64,000 nucleotides of DNA from Tumebacillus sp. BK434 (GTDB taxonomy: Bacteria; Bacillota; Bacilli; Tumebacillales; Tumebacillaceae). Numbering within the stretch: position 1 is the stretch's first letter; every line of letters starts with the position of its first letter. Below are positions 1-8,522 of this stretch, piece after piece. The position numbers and the translations under genes were made by a program. Under the pieces are notes generated by a model, which saw only the letters and a list, made by a program, of their open reading frames with translations, searched no databases and had not been told where the DNA came from. The stretch covers positions 124,001 to 188,000 of the forward strand of contig NZ_SLXS01000002.1 in assembly GCF_004340785.1 (NCBI RefSeq), given 5' to 3'.

Positions 1-579
1 GAAAATGTGCAGATGTTCAACATCCCGGCGGTCGTCGCGATCAACAAGTTCCCGACCGACACGGACGAAGAGATCGCCGTCGTCACCAACTGGTGCCAGG
101 AGAACGGCATCCCGGTCGCGCTGTCCGAAGTGTTTACGAACGGCGGCGATGGCGGGCTGGACCTTGCGAAGCAGGTGCTGGAGATCGTCAACAACCGTCC
201 GGGCGGCCTGATGTTCCTCTACAATGAGACCGACACGATTCCTGACAAGATCGAAACGATCGTCCGCGAAATCTACGGCGGCGATGCTGTGCAGTACACG
301 TCGAAAGCGCAGACGATGCTGAAACGCATCGACGAGATGGGGCTCGGCCATCTGCCGGTCTGCATGGCGAAGACCCAGTACTCGTTTTCCGACAATCCGA
401 ACCTGCGCGGCCGTCCGGAAGGCTTTACGATCACGATCCGCGAGCTGAAAATCTCCGCCGGCGCCGGCTTTATCGTCGCGATCACCGGCGACATCATGAC
501 CATGCCGGGCCTGCCGAAAGTGCCGGCCGCGATGAACATGGATCTGCTCGCAGAAGGCAAGGTCACCGGGCTGTTCTAG
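1..579 (+). CDS. fhs: Formate-tetrahydrofolate ligase, C-terminal part (5' end outside window)
   Basis: ATP-dependent ligation of formate to tetrahydrofolate to give 10-formyl-THF, in cytosolic one-carbon metabolism. The gene is open from base 1 (Glu-Asn-Val-Gln...), so only about 192 C-terminal residues are present. The fragment has the family's AINKFPTDT segment near its start, the GGDGG stretch, LPVCMAKTQYSFSDNP, and the closing GDIMTMPGLPK and AAMNMDL blocks. These are hallmarks of the monofunctional FTHFS family (about 555 residues). The stop is TAG at 577-579. No obvious terminator follows, and the next gene has its own promoter. Identification is strong; start and regulation cannot be seen. 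Confidence 0.95.
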   Translation, partial: ENVQMFNIPAVVAINKFPTDTDEEIAVVTNWCQENGIPVALSEVFTNGGDGGLDLAKQVLEIVNNRPGGLMFLYNETDTIPDKIETIVREIYGGDAVQYTSKAQTMLKRIDEMGLGHLPVCMAKTQYSFSDNPNLRGRPEGFTITIRELKISAGAGFIVAITGDIMTMPGLPKVPAAMNMDLLAEGKVTGLF

Positions 580-646
580 AACTTGCCACGCAACAGATAA
601 AGCTGCCACGGGCATACTAGAACAAAGCCGCACTTTCTAACTTTTG

Positions 647-693
647 TGACAAGTTTTTGTCAAATTGACACTTCACTCGATCAGAGTTAGAAT
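647..693 (+). promoter_or_regulatory. Promoter with adjacent inverted repeat upstream of nadA
   Basis: A near-consensus sigma-A promoter: TTGACA at 665-670, 17 bp spacer, TAGAAT at 688-693. Just upstream is the inverted repeat TGACA-N6-TGTCA (647-662), ending 2 bp before the -35 box. A repressor bound there would interfere with RNA polymerase. In Firmicutes nadABC is commonly repressed by NiaR with nicotinate as co-repressor; assigning this repeat to NiaR is inference. Confidence 0.6.
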
Positions 694-748
694 GACAGAA
701 AATAGGCATAATCAGCCCATTTTCAAATAGAAGGGGGCACTGTCCGCG

Positions 749-1693
749 ATGGCTACCATCCAAGCTGTACCGAATCGTGAACAGCTCGACCAATACAAAG
801 AACGACTGCTCCAACTGAAAAAGGAACGCAACGCCATCATCCTCGCCCACTACTACATGCGGGCTGAGGTGCAGGAAGTGGCCGACTATATCGGGGATTC
901 TTTTGGCCTCGCGCAAAAGGCGAAAGACACCGATGCGGACGTCATCCTGTTCTGCGGCGTTCACTTTATGGCAGAAAGTGCAAAAATTCTCAATCCAAAT
1001 AAAATCGTGCTCATGCCTGACGAGCGCTCCGGCTGCCCGATGGCCGACATGGTCACCGGCGACGGGCTGCGCAAGCTGAAAGCGGAGCACCCGAACGCGA
1101 CGGTCGTCGCCTACGTCAACACCTCGGCAGAAGTGAAAGCGGAAACGGACATCTGCTGCACCTCCTCGAACGCGTTGAAAGTGATCAACTCCGTCGAGTC
1201 TGACGAGATCATCTGGGTCCCGGACAAGAACCTCGGGCACTATGTCTCGCAGTTCACCGACAAGAAGATGATCATCTGGCAAGGCTACTGCAACACGCAT
1301 GACCTGCTGACGCCGGAAGAAGTGCTCGCGCTGAAGGCGGAATACCCGGACGCGCCGATCGTCGTGCATCCGGAATGCCGCCCGGAAGTGGTGGCGCTCG
1401 GCGATTATGTCGGCTCGACGACCGGCATCCTCAAATACTGCCGCGAGTCGAACTTCAAGGACTACATCGTCGCGACCGAAGAAGGCGTACGCTACATGCT
1501 GGAGAAGGAATCGCCGGAGAAGACGTTCCACTTCGCCTCGCGCTACATGGTCTGCCCGAACATGAAAGTCCACAACGTCAAGAAGATGGTCCGCGCGCTG
1601 GAAACGATGCAGCCACAGATCGAAGTCGATCCGGAAGTGGCGGAGAAAGCCCGCCGTTCGCTCGACCGCATGCTGGAAATCGTTCCGAAGTAA
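749..1693 (+). CDS. nadA: Quinolinate synthase A
   Basis: Condenses iminoaspartate (from NadB) with dihydroxyacetone phosphate to quinolinate, the first committed intermediate of de novo NAD synthesis. 314 residues, the short form of the family. The three [4Fe-4S] cluster cysteines are probably Cys96 (SGCPMAD), Cys181 (GYCNTHD) and Cys269 (MVCPNM). LAHYY near residue 33 and HPECRPE near 207 are conserved substrate-site segments. It is the first gene of nadA-nadB-nadC, an order different from the nadB-nadC-nadA of B. subtilis. It is transcribed from the promoter at 665-693, with a ribosome site AAGGGGG before ATG 749. The enzyme is probably oxygen-sensitive, as in the rest of the family. Confidence 0.96.
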   Translation: MATIQAVPNREQLDQYKERLLQLKKERNAIILAHYYMRAEVQEVADYIGDSFGLAQKAKDTDADVILFCGVHFMAESAKILNPNKIVLMPDERSGCPMADMVTGDGLRKLKAEHPNATVVAYVNTSAEVKAETDICCTSSNALKVINSVESDEIIWVPDKNLGHYVSQFTDKKMIIWQGYCNTHDLLTPEEVLALKAEYPDAPIVVHPECRPEVVALGDYVGSTTGILKYCRESNFKDYIVATEEGVRYMLEKESPEKTFHFASRYMVCPNMKVHNVKKMVRALETMQPQIEVDPEVAEKARRSLDRMLEIVPK

Positions 1694-1748
1694 GACGAAG
1701 CGAGCAACACGTTAGAACTACGCAACTCGGTGAAGGAGACACATCCAG

Positions 1749-3368
1749 ATGTTCTCACGATTCATAGCCAACTTTAAGGCAGAAGACGTTACCACCCAAG
1801 ACACCGACGTCGTGGTGATCGGCACCGGCATCGCCGGGATGTATACGGCGCTGAAGATCAGCGAGTATGCGAACGTCGTCATCCTTTGCAAGAAAGGTCT
1901 CACCGAGAGCAATACCAACCGGGCACAAGGGGGAATCGCCGCGGCCATCGCCGAAGGCGATTCCCCTGACTTGCATCGAGAAGACACGATGATGGCCGGG
2001 GCCGGACTGAACGACCTCACCGCCGTCGAAGTCCTCGCCAACGAAGGGCCCGATCTGGTGAACGACCTGATTCGCCTCGGCACCCAGTTCGACACCGAAC
2101 ATGATGCGGAAGGCGAGCATCTCGCCCTGACCCGCGAAGGGGCGCACAGCAGACGCCGCATCCTGCACGCCAACGGTGACGCGACCGGTGCGGAGATTGT
2201 CCGCGCGCTGGCCGTGCAAGTGCGCAAGAACCCGCGCATCACAGTGATCGAAGACGCGTTTGCGATCGACCTGATCACGTCGGAGCACGGCTCCTGCAAA
2301 GGTGTGCTCTACGAGAAGGGCAAGCGGCTGCACTACATACGATCCCAGGCGACCGTGCTTGCGACCGGCGGCGCGGGCAACATGTATCGCTACACCTCCA
2401 ACCCGGACGTCACGACGGCAGACGGTTTCGCCATGGCCTACCGCGCCGGCGCCCGGCTGCAGGACTTGGAGTTCATCCAGTTTCATCCGACGACGCTGAA
2501 CTATCCGGGCGCACCGCGCTTTTTGATCTCGGAAGCCGTGCGCGGCGAAGGGGCGGTGCTGCGCAACATCGCCGGCGAGCGTTTCATGCCCGCCTACCAT
2601 GAGCTCGCCGAACTGGCTCCGCGCGACATCGTCGCCCGCGCCATCGTTTCGGAGATCGAGAAGACCAAGGCGACGTTCATCTACCTCGACATCACGCATC
2701 AACCGGAAGAGCTGATCAAGTCGCGTTTTCCGACGATCTATGAGTTCTGCCTGCAGTACGGCCTCGACCTGACCACCGACTGGATTCCGGTCGCCCCGGC
2801 TGCGCATTACGTCATGGGCGGTGTAAAAACGGATCTCTATGGCGAAACAAATGTCAGAAGGCTGTTTGCCTGCGGCGAAGTCTCCTGCACCGGCGTGCAC
2901 GGCGCGAATCGCCTCGCCTCCAACTCGCTGTCGGAAGCGATCGTGTTTGGCAAGCGCATCGCCGAGCGCATCGAAGCGTTCCTGCAGACGGAGACTGGCG
3001 ACTTCATCCCGCTGCCGAAGACGGAGCACGTGATGAAGAGCCCGATCGACAAAATTGACAACCGCCGCCTGCACCTGCAGAAGGTGATGGTGCGCCACGT
3101 CGGCGTCAAGCGCACCCGCGATTCCCTGGAGCGCGCCTTGTCCGAACTGGGCAAGTACGTCCCGATGCTCTCCCATACCTACAGCAGAAAAAGCGACTGG
3201 GAGTTCATCAACCTGCTGACGTCGGCGCTGTTGACCACGCAAGCGGCCCTGCTCCGCGAAGAGAGCCGCGGCGGGCACTACCGCAACGATTTTCCCAAAG
3301 CAAAAGACTCCTGGCTCAAACACACCATCTTCCAAAAGGATGTGGGTGTAATCGAAGAGAGGTGCTGA
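1749..3368 (+). CDS. nadB: L-aspartate oxidase
   Basis: FAD enzyme oxidising L-aspartate to iminoaspartate, which NadA uses. 539 residues, normal length. The N-terminal dinucleotide-binding motif GTGIAG is at residues 25-30. NRAQGGIAAA, IQFHPTTL and HYVMGGVKTD follow, then the FAD-contacting SCTGVHGANRLASNSL. These patterns separate NadB from succinate dehydrogenase flavoprotein, as does its place between nadA and nadC. The helical C-terminal domain is complete. GAAGGAG lies about 10 bp before ATG 1749. The gap to nadA is 55 bp with no terminator, so co-transcription is likely. Confidence 0.96.
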   Translation: MFSRFIANFKAEDVTTQDTDVVVIGTGIAGMYTALKISEYANVVILCKKGLTESNTNRAQGGIAAAIAEGDSPDLHREDTMMAGAGLNDLTAVEVLANEGPDLVNDLIRLGTQFDTEHDAEGEHLALTREGAHSRRRILHANGDATGAEIVRALAVQVRKNPRITVIEDAFAIDLITSEHGSCKGVLYEKGKRLHYIRSQATVLATGGAGNMYRYTSNPDVTTADGFAMAYRAGARLQDLEFIQFHPTTLNYPGAPRFLISEAVRGEGAVLRNIAGERFMPAYHELAELAPRDIVARAIVSEIEKTKATFIYLDITHQPEELIKSRFPTIYEFCLQYGLDLTTDWIPVAPAAHYVMGGVKTDLYGETNVRRLFACGEVSCTGVHGANRLASNSLSEAIVFGKRIAERIEAFLQTETGDFIPLPKTEHVMKSPIDKIDNRRLHLQKVMVRHVGVKRTRDSLERALSELGKYVPMLSHTYSRKSDWEFINLLTSALLTTQAALLREESRGGHYRNDFPKAKDSWLKHTIFQKDVGVIEERC

Positions 3369-3369
3369 C

Positions 3370-4212
3370 ATGCTGCTAGATGAGCGTGTGATTGAACGCG
3401 CAGTTCGCGCTGCATTAGAAGAAGATATCGGTTCGGGTGACATCACCACCAACTCGATCGTTCCCAAGGACAAAGGGGGCCACGGCACCCTGCTCGCCAA
3501 AGAGCCGGGCATCATCGCCGGGCTTGACGTGGCGGAAGTCGCCTTCAAACTGGTCGATCCGGCGCTGGAAGTAAACCGTCTGGTCAAAGACGGCGATGCG
3601 GTCGCCAAAGGCACGCCGATCATGGAAGTGACCGGTTCGGCCCGCTCGATCCTGATCGCTGAGCGCGTGGCGCTCAACTTCTTGCAGCGTCTGTCCGGGA
3701 TCGCCACCCGCACGGCGAAGTTCGTCGAGCTGGTGCGCTATTACAACGCCAAGATCGTCGACACCCGCAAGACGACGCCGGGCCTGCGCGCCTTGGAAAA
3801 ATACGCGGTCGTCGTCGGCGGCGGACGCAACCACCGCTTTGGCCTGTTCGATGCGGTGCTGATCAAAGACAACCACATCGAGATCGCCGGCGGCGTCAAG
3901 CAGGCGATCATGGCGGCTCGCCACCAGATCCCGCACACGATGCGCGTCGAGGTGGAAGTCGAGTCGATGGAGCAGATTGACGAAGCGCTGGAAGTGAAAG
4001 CGGACATCATCATGCTCGACAACATGACGCCGGAACAGATGCGGGAAGCGGTCGAGAAGATCACCGGCCGCGCGCTGATCGAAGCGTCCGGCGGCGTGAC
4101 GGAAGAGACGATCGTCGACATCGCCAAGACGGGCGTCGATTACATTTCGATCGGCGCTTTGACCCATTCGATCAAAGCGCTGGACATCTCGCTTGATATC
4201 CTCGCGAAATAA
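3370..4212 (+). CDS. nadC: Nicotinate-nucleotide pyrophosphorylase (carboxylating)
   Basis: Quinolinate phosphoribosyltransferase: quinolinate plus PRPP gives nicotinate mononucleotide, CO2 and pyrophosphate. 280 residues, full length. Visible motifs are RLSGIATRT, the PRPP/quinolinate-binding [20 protein letters not shown], and IKDNHI in the barrel. The C-terminal GGVTEETI and [11 protein letters not shown] are also typical. The start lies one base after the nadB stop, with GAAGAGAGGTG as ribosome site inside the end of nadB, which indicates tight translational coupling. It completes the de novo pathway to NaMN. Confidence 0.96.
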   Translation: MLLDERVIERAVRAALEEDIGSGDITTNSIVPKDKGGHGTLLAKEPGIIAGLDVAEVAFKLVDPALEVNRLVKDGDAVAKGTPIMEVTGSARSILIAERVALNFLQRLSGIATRTAKFVELVRYYNAKIVDTRKTTPGLRALEKYAVVVGGGRNHRFGLFDAVLIKDNHIEIAGGVKQAIMAARHQIPHTMRVEVEVESMEQIDEALEVKADIIMLDNMTPEQMREAVEKITGRALIEASGGVTEETIVDIAKTGVDYISIGALTHSIKALDISLDILAK

Positions 4213-4228
4213 CCGGGAGAAAGAGACT

Positions 4229-4993
4229 ATGATACTCGTTCTGGATGTAGGGAATACGAATATTACGCTTGGCGTTTATAAGGGCAATGACCTGCTGTAC
4301 CACTGGCGGATCGCGACGATCCGCGAGCGCACCGAAGACGAGCTCGGCATTCTCGTCAAAAGCCTGCTCGCCGACAAAGGCATCGCCGTCGGCGAGATCA
4401 ACGGCATCGCGATCTCCTCGGTCGTGCCGCCGCTGATGTTTGCTTTGGAGCGCATGTCGAACAAGTATTTCGGCCACAAGCCGATCGTGATCGGGCCGGG
4501 CGTGAAGACCGGGCTGAACATCAAGTATGAAAACCCGCGGGAAGTCGGCGCGGACCGCATCGTCAACGCGGTCGCTGCGATCGAAAAATACGGCTACCCG
4601 CTGATCATCGTCGACTTCGGCACGGCGACCACGTTCTGCGTGATCAACGATGTCGGCGATTACATGGGCGGCGTCGTGGCGCCGGGCATCAACATCTCGA
4701 CCGAGGCGCTGTTCCGCCATGCGGCCAAGCTGCCGCGCATCGAGATCACCCGCCCGGCGAGCGTCGTCGGCCGCAACACGATCACCTCGATGCAGTCCGG
4801 CGTGCTGTACGGCTTCACCGGGCAGGTGGATGGCATCGTTTCGCGAATTAAGAAAGAGTTCAACCTGCCGTTCAAAGTGATCGCGACCGGAGGATTGGCG
4901 AGCCTGATCTCCGCCGAGTCTTTTGAGATCGAGATTCAGGACGACAACTTGACGCTCGACGGGCTGCGGATCATCTGGGACCGCAACCAGTAA
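4229..4993 (+). CDS. coaX: Type III pantothenate kinase
   Basis: Phosphorylates pantothenate in the first step of coenzyme A synthesis. ATG 4229 is chosen because GGGAGAAAG sits just before it and because type III enzymes start directly with the phosphate-binding strand, here [11 protein letters not shown]. 254 residues. ASKHA-fold signatures are DVGNT (6-10), the pantothenate-contacting [18 protein letters not shown], and GGVVAPGI. It follows nadC by 16 bp, so a cofactor operon (NAD plus CoA) is likely. Type III enzymes are usually insensitive to CoA feedback and need a monovalent cation; that is family knowledge. Confidence 0.95.
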   Translation: MILVLDVGNTNITLGVYKGNDLLYHWRIATIRERTEDELGILVKSLLADKGIAVGEINGIAISSVVPPLMFALERMSNKYFGHKPIVIGPGVKTGLNIKYENPREVGADRIVNAVAAIEKYGYPLIIVDFGTATTFCVINDVGDYMGGVVAPGINISTEALFRHAAKLPRIEITRPASVVGRNTITSMQSGVLYGFTGQVDGIVSRIKKEFNLPFKVIATGGLASLISAESFEIEIQDDNLTLDGLRIIWDRNQ

Positions 4994-5011
4994 AAAAGGG
5001 AGGATAAGCCT

Positions 5012-5509
5012 GTGGCAGTTAGACCTGTTGTGCTTGACCCGAACCCGGTGCTGCGCGCGATCGCAGAACCGGTGACCAAGTTTGACCAAGAGCTGTTCAC
5101 TTTGCTCGATGACATGGCGGACACCATGTACGACTACAACGGCATCGGCCTTGCCGCGCCGCAGGTCGGCGTCTCGCAGCGTGTGATCGTCGTCGACTAT
5201 GGCGATGAGCATGGCGGCCTGATCGAGATGATCAACCCGGTGATCGTTGAAAAATCGGGCTCGGTCGTCGACGTTGAAGGCTGCCTGTCCATTCCGGGAC
5301 TGCGCGGCAACGTCGAACGCTTCGAGAAGCTGACCTTGCGCTTCCAGCAGCGCGACGGCAACACCTACGAGCTGACACCGGAGGGCTACTTCGCCCGCGT
5401 CTTCCAGCATGAGATCGACCACCTCGACGGCATCTTGTACACCGACAAGGCGATCGACACCTACCCGATCGAAGAATCGGAAGTCTCGGAAGTGCAGGAA
5501 ACCGAATAA
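5012..5509 (+). CDS. def: Peptide deformylase
   Basis: Removes the N-formyl group from nascent proteins. 165 residues from GTG 5012, with GGGAGG 9 bp upstream. All three metal-site motifs are present: GIGLAAPQ (44-51), EGCLS with metal ligand Cys91, and HEIDH (133-137) with the catalytic Glu. The C-terminal tail is acidic (EESEVSEVQETE). It sits 18 bp after coaX and ends the nad-coaX-def operon at a strong terminator. Only a single def is visible in this window, and no fmt is adjacent. Confidence 0.95.
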   Translation: MAVRPVVLDPNPVLRAIAEPVTKFDQELFTLLDDMADTMYDYNGIGLAAPQVGVSQRVIVVDYGDEHGGLIEMINPVIVEKSGSVVDVEGCLSIPGLRGNVERFEKLTLRFQQRDGNTYELTPEGYFARVFQHEIDHLDGILYTDKAIDTYPIEESEVSEVQETE

Positions 5510-5516
5510 GCAGAGC

Positions 5517-5546
5517 AAAACCCTTGCGAATCGGCAAGGGTTTTTT
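5517..5546 (+). terminator. Intrinsic terminator after def
   Basis: An 11-bp perfect stem (AAAACCCTTGC, 5517-5527, pairing with GCAAGGGTTTT, 5534-5544) with a six-T tail. It ends the nadA-to-def transcript 8 bp after the stop. Confidence 0.9.
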
Positions 5547-5585
5547 CATAATGAAAGCAAGTGGGACAAGACAGGAGATGAGCGT

Positions 5586-5762
5586 ATGGCTGGCCAAGAC
5601 GATATGATTCGCAACCTGATGTCGATCATCGAGCGCATGGTCGATCTGCAAGACCGGACGGTGCAACAGCTGGAAACGGTCACCTCCCAAGTGGAGGAGC
5701 TGCAGCGCCGCCTCGACACCCTCGATCCCAGAGACCTCCCGAAACAGCAGCGGCTGAACTGA
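5586..5762 (+). CDS. Small coiled-coil protein, unknown function
   Basis: 58 residues, MAGQDDMIRNLMSII... The central part (about residues 8-47) is a heptad-like amphipathic helix rich in Glu, Gln, Leu and Val, so it probably forms a coiled coil. There is no signal peptide or membrane segment. AGGAG at 5573-5577 is well placed before ATG 5586. It lies between the def terminator and spo0F, and may be transcribed by readthrough or from an unseen promoter. I do not recognise the family. Confidence 0.6.
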   Translation: MAGQDDMIRNLMSIIERMVDLQDRTVQQLETVTSQVEELQRRLDTLDPRDLPKQQRLN

Positions 5763-5969
5763 CAGCTCGTTCTATCCCCCCCCCTTCTGCCACATATCAT
5801 TCGATCTGAACTCCCGAAATTTTACACATTGTAAAAGAATTCTTGTCGCATATAGTCGAAATTTAAGGGAAAGTCAGTTATTGATCAATGCGGAAAAGGA
5901 TTTTCCAAGTGGGACGCGAAACTGTACATTCATGGAAACTGAACGATCTGAAGAGAGGGGACTCACTCG
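5763..5969 (+). promoter_or_regulatory. spo0F upstream region with inverted repeat and two 0A-box-like sites
   Basis: A 207-bp gap with three notable items. A run of nine C lies at 5776-5784. A perfect inverted repeat TTTTACA-CAT-TGTAAAA lies at 5820-5836. Two tandem sequences, TGTCGCA (5844-5850) and AGTCGAA (5854-5860), each differ by one base from the Spo0A box TGTCGAA. In B. subtilis spo0F is controlled by Spo0A and sigma-H. Control here by Spo0A is inference, and I could not place a convincing sigma-H promoter. Confidence 0.45.
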
Positions 5970-6341
5970 ATGGGCAGCAAGGATAAAAAGGTTTTGATCG
6001 TCGACGACCAGTACGGCATCCGCGTATTGTTGCATGAAGTTCTGGATAAAGAAGGCTACACGATTTTCCAGGCGCCAAACGGCGTCACCGCGTTGCAGAT
6101 CGTCAAGGATGAGCAGCCGGATCTCGTCCTGCTCGACATGAAGATTCCGGGTATGGACGGCTTGGAGATCCTCCGGCACATCAGAAACATCGAGCCGGAG
6201 ACGAAAGTGATCATGATGACCGCGTACGGCGAGCTCGACCTGATCAAGGAAGCGACCGTGCTCGGCGCGATCACGCATTTTACCAAGCCGTTTGATATCG
6301 ATGAACTGCGCGAAGCGGTCAACCAGCAATTGGTCTCGTAA
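5970..6341 (+). CDS. spo0F: Sporulation initiation phosphotransferase Spo0F (response regulator)
   Basis: Single-domain receiver that relays phosphate from sporulation kinases to Spo0B and then Spo0A. 123 residues. The acidic pocket is Asp12/Asp13, the phosphoryl acceptor is Asp56 in [13 protein letters not shown], with Thr84 and Lys106 (FTKPFD) completing the active site. [12 protein letters not shown] and MTAYGELD are nearly identical to those I recall from B. subtilis Spo0F, and there is no output domain. GAGAGGGG precedes ATG 5970 by 9 bp. In B. subtilis it is followed directly by fbaA; here two amino-acid-degradation genes intervene. Confidence 0.96.
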   Translation: MGSKDKKVLIVDDQYGIRVLLHEVLDKEGYTIFQAPNGVTALQIVKDEQPDLVLLDMKIPGMDGLEILRHIRNIEPETKVIMMTAYGELDLIKEATVLGAITHFTKPFDIDELREAVNQQLVS

Positions 6342-6359
6342 GAAAGGGGTACGTACAAC

Positions 6360-6755
6360 ATGGAACACACTTCGATGATCCGCCTGCGCATGAGCTCGCA
6401 CGATGCGCATTACGGCGGCGACCTGGTAGACGGAGCACGCATGCTCGGTCTGTTCGGTGATGTGGCGACAGAGCTGTTGATCCAATTGGATGGCGACGAA
6501 GGTCTGTTCGTCGCTTATGACTGTGTGGAGTTTAAAGCGCCCGTGTTTGCCGGTGATTACATTGAAGCGCACGGCAAGATCACGAAAATCGGCAACACGT
6601 CCCGCCAGATGGAGTTTCACGCCTACAAGGTGATCCAGGCGAACGTCGATCCGGCCAACCCGTCGGCCGCCGATGTGCTGCAGGAGCCGATGCTGGTCTG
6701 CTATGCGCGCGGCACCTGTGTGACGCCGAAAGACAAGCAGCGTTTGGGAGGTTGA
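6360..6755 (+). CDS. kal: 3-aminobutyryl-CoA ammonia-lyase-like hotdog protein
   Basis: Probably eliminates ammonia from 3-aminobutyryl-CoA to give crotonyl-CoA, as in anaerobic lysine degradation. 131 residues, a single hotdog domain. [38 protein letters not shown] and CYARGTCVT follow the pattern of that small family, and the pairing with a Kce-like gene directly downstream supports the call. The Cys/Thr-rich C-terminus is typical. AGAAAGGGG precedes the start. It follows spo0F by 18 bp and is probably co-transcribed. Another hotdog lyase or thioesterase remains possible. Confidence 0.75.
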   Translation: MEHTSMIRLRMSSHDAHYGGDLVDGARMLGLFGDVATELLIQLDGDEGLFVAYDCVEFKAPVFAGDYIEAHGKITKIGNTSRQMEFHAYKVIQANVDPANPSAADVLQEPMLVCYARGTCVTPKDKQRLGG

Positions 6756-6760
6756 GCAGC

Positions 6761-7576
6761 ATGGAGAAATTGATCATCACCGTCGCCTTGACCGGCGCGG
6801 AAGTCACCCGCGAACACACTCCCCACCTGCCGGTCACGCCGGACGAGATCGCACAGGCAGCCTTCGAGTGCTGGCAGGCGGGCGCCGCCATGGTGCACGT
6901 GCACGCCCGCAAGGACGACGGCACTCCGACACAGGACAAAGAGGTCTACCGCCAGATCATCGAGAAGACCAAGGCGCTGTGCCCGGTGATCGTGCAGGTT
7001 TCCACCGGCGGCGCCGTCTGGATGACGCCGGAAGAGCGCCTGCAGCCGGTGACCTTGCAGCCGGAGATGGCGACGCTGACCACCGGCACGGTCAATTTTG
7101 GCGACGATGTGTTCATGAACGCACCGAAAGATCTGGAGACGTTTGCGCAGACGATGCAAGAGCATGGCGTCCGCCCCGAATTTGAAGTTTTCGAGGTGGG
7201 CATGATAACAAATGCTATGCGGCTGGTCAAAAAAGGCCTGGCTTCCGAACCGCTTCATTTTGACTTGGTGATGGGCGTGCCCGGCGCGATTCCAGGGACG
7301 CCGGAGAATCTGATGCACCTGATCTCACAGCTGCCTGCAGGCGCGTCCTGGTCGGTCGCAGGCGTCGGACGCAGCCAGTTGCCGCTCTCGACGATGGCGA
7401 TTCTGCTCGGCGGCCATGTACGGGTCGGGTTCGAAGACAACATCTACTACACGAAGGGCGTTCTGGCCGAAAGCAACGCGCAGTTCGTGGAGCGCATCGT
7501 GCGTTTGGCCGGTGAGTTGGGCCGCGAAGTGGCAACGCCCGACGAAGCGAGAAAAATGTTGGGACTCCCTCTGTAA
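6761..7576 (+). CDS. kce: 3-keto-5-aminohexanoate cleavage enzyme family (BKACE)
   Basis: Beta-keto acid cleavage enzyme: cleaves 3-keto-5-aminohexanoate with acetyl-CoA to 3-aminobutyryl-CoA and acetoacetate in lysine fermentation. Start ATG 6761 has GGGAGG 9 bp upstream; an in-frame TTG at 6752 is less well placed. 271 residues, TIM-barrel type. MVHVHAR supplies the HxH zinc ligands and TGGAV follows a central strand. FEVFEVGM and GGHVRVGFEDN (active-site Arg/Glu region) are diagnostic of the DUF849/BKACE family. The product of this reaction is the substrate of the preceding lyase. Family members vary in keto-acid specificity, so the exact substrate is inferred from the neighbour. Confidence 0.85.
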   Translation: MEKLIITVALTGAEVTREHTPHLPVTPDEIAQAAFECWQAGAAMVHVHARKDDGTPTQDKEVYRQIIEKTKALCPVIVQVSTGGAVWMTPEERLQPVTLQPEMATLTTGTVNFGDDVFMNAPKDLETFAQTMQEHGVRPEFEVFEVGMITNAMRLVKKGLASEPLHFDLVMGVPGAIPGTPENLMHLISQLPAGASWSVAGVGRSQLPLSTMAILLGGHVRVGFEDNIYYTKGVLAESNAQFVERIVRLAGELGREVATPDEARKMLGLPL

Positions 7577-7587
7577 TTTGGTATGAT
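7559..7587 (+). promoter_or_regulatory. Candidate promoter for fbaA
   Basis: TTGGGA (7559-7564), 17 bp spacer, TATGAT (7582-7587), overlapping the end of kce. It would give fbaA-tal expression independent of the spo0F-kal-kce unit. Confidence 0.55.
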
Positions 7588-7638
7588 GGGGAATGGAAAG
7601 CACCAGCATGCAATCGATGGAAGGACGGAGGGTACATA

Positions 7639-8496
7639 ATGGCATTTGCATCCTTTAAAGAAGTGTTGCTCGACGGCTACAAGAACGGCTACGCTGTCGG
7701 CCAGTTCAACATGAACAACCTGGAGTTCACGCAAGCGATCATCGAAGCGGCAAACGAAGAAAGATCTCCGGTCATCTTTGGCGTGTCCGAAGGCGCGATC
7801 AAGTACATGGGTCTGGAGTACACCGTGGCGATGGCGCGCGTGGCGATGGAAACGTCGAAAGTTCCGGTCATCCTGCACCTCGACCACGGTCCGAACCGCG
7901 ACCTCGTCATGAAGTGCATCAAGGCCGGGTTCTCCTCGATCATGATCGACGCGTCGCACTATCAGCTGGAAGAGAACATCCGTCTCTCCAAAGAGATCGT
8001 CGATCTGTGCCATCCGGTCGGCATCGAGGTGGAAGGCGAGCTCGGCCGCATCGGCGGCACCGAGGACGACCTGACTGTCGATGAGCGCGACGCGACGTTG
8101 GCCGTTCCGGCCGAAGCGGTGCGCCTCGTGCAGGAGTCGGGCATCGACGCGCTGGCGCCGGCGATCGGCTCTGCGCACGGCCCGTATAAAGGCAAGCCGG
8201 AGCTGGCGTTCGACCGTCTGCAGGAGATCCGCGACCTGCTGCCGAACACCCCGCTCGTGCTGCACGGCGGTTCCGGGATTCCGGATGAAGACATCCGCAA
8301 AGCTATCTCGCTGGGCGTTGCGAAGATCAACGTCAACACCGAGAACCAACTGGCGATGACCGCTGTCATCCGCGAAGTGCTGGGCAAGGACGCCAACGTC
8401 TACGACCCGCGCAAATACATGAAACCGGCTCGTGAAGCGATCAAAGAGACCGTCAAGCAGAAGATGCGCCTGTTCGGTTCTTCCGGCCGCGCGTAA
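7639..8496 (+). CDS. fbaA: Class II fructose-bisphosphate aldolase
   Basis: Zinc aldolase interconverting fructose-1,6-bisphosphate with DHAP and glyceraldehyde-3-phosphate. 285 residues, usual length. VPVILHLDHG carries catalytic Asp82 and zinc ligand His83. SAHGPYKG and VLHGGSG supply further metal ligands and phosphate contacts, and GVAKINVNT forms the substrate phosphate site. The ribosome site GGACGGAGGGT lies 6 bp before ATG 7639. It keeps its usual place between spo0F and tal. Together with glpX further on, it covers both directions of the FBP step. Confidence 0.96.
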   Translation: MAFASFKEVLLDGYKNGYAVGQFNMNNLEFTQAIIEAANEERSPVIFGVSEGAIKYMGLEYTVAMARVAMETSKVPVILHLDHGPNRDLVMKCIKAGFSSIMIDASHYQLEENIRLSKEIVDLCHPVGIEVEGELGRIGGTEDDLTVDERDATLAVPAEAVRLVQESGIDALAPAIGSAHGPYKGKPELAFDRLQEIRDLLPNTPLVLHGGSGIPDEDIRKAISLGVAKINVNTENQLAMTAVIREVLGKDANVYDPRKYMKPAREAIKETVKQKMRLFGSSGRA

Positions 8497-8522
8497 GCTG
8501 TTTGTGGAGGAGGTAGTGGTTC

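Noticed and set aside
5776-5784. Nine-C tract as a phase-variation switch
   Set aside because: It lies after the stop of the small coiled-coil gene and well upstream of spo0F, in neither a coding frame nor a promoter spacer.
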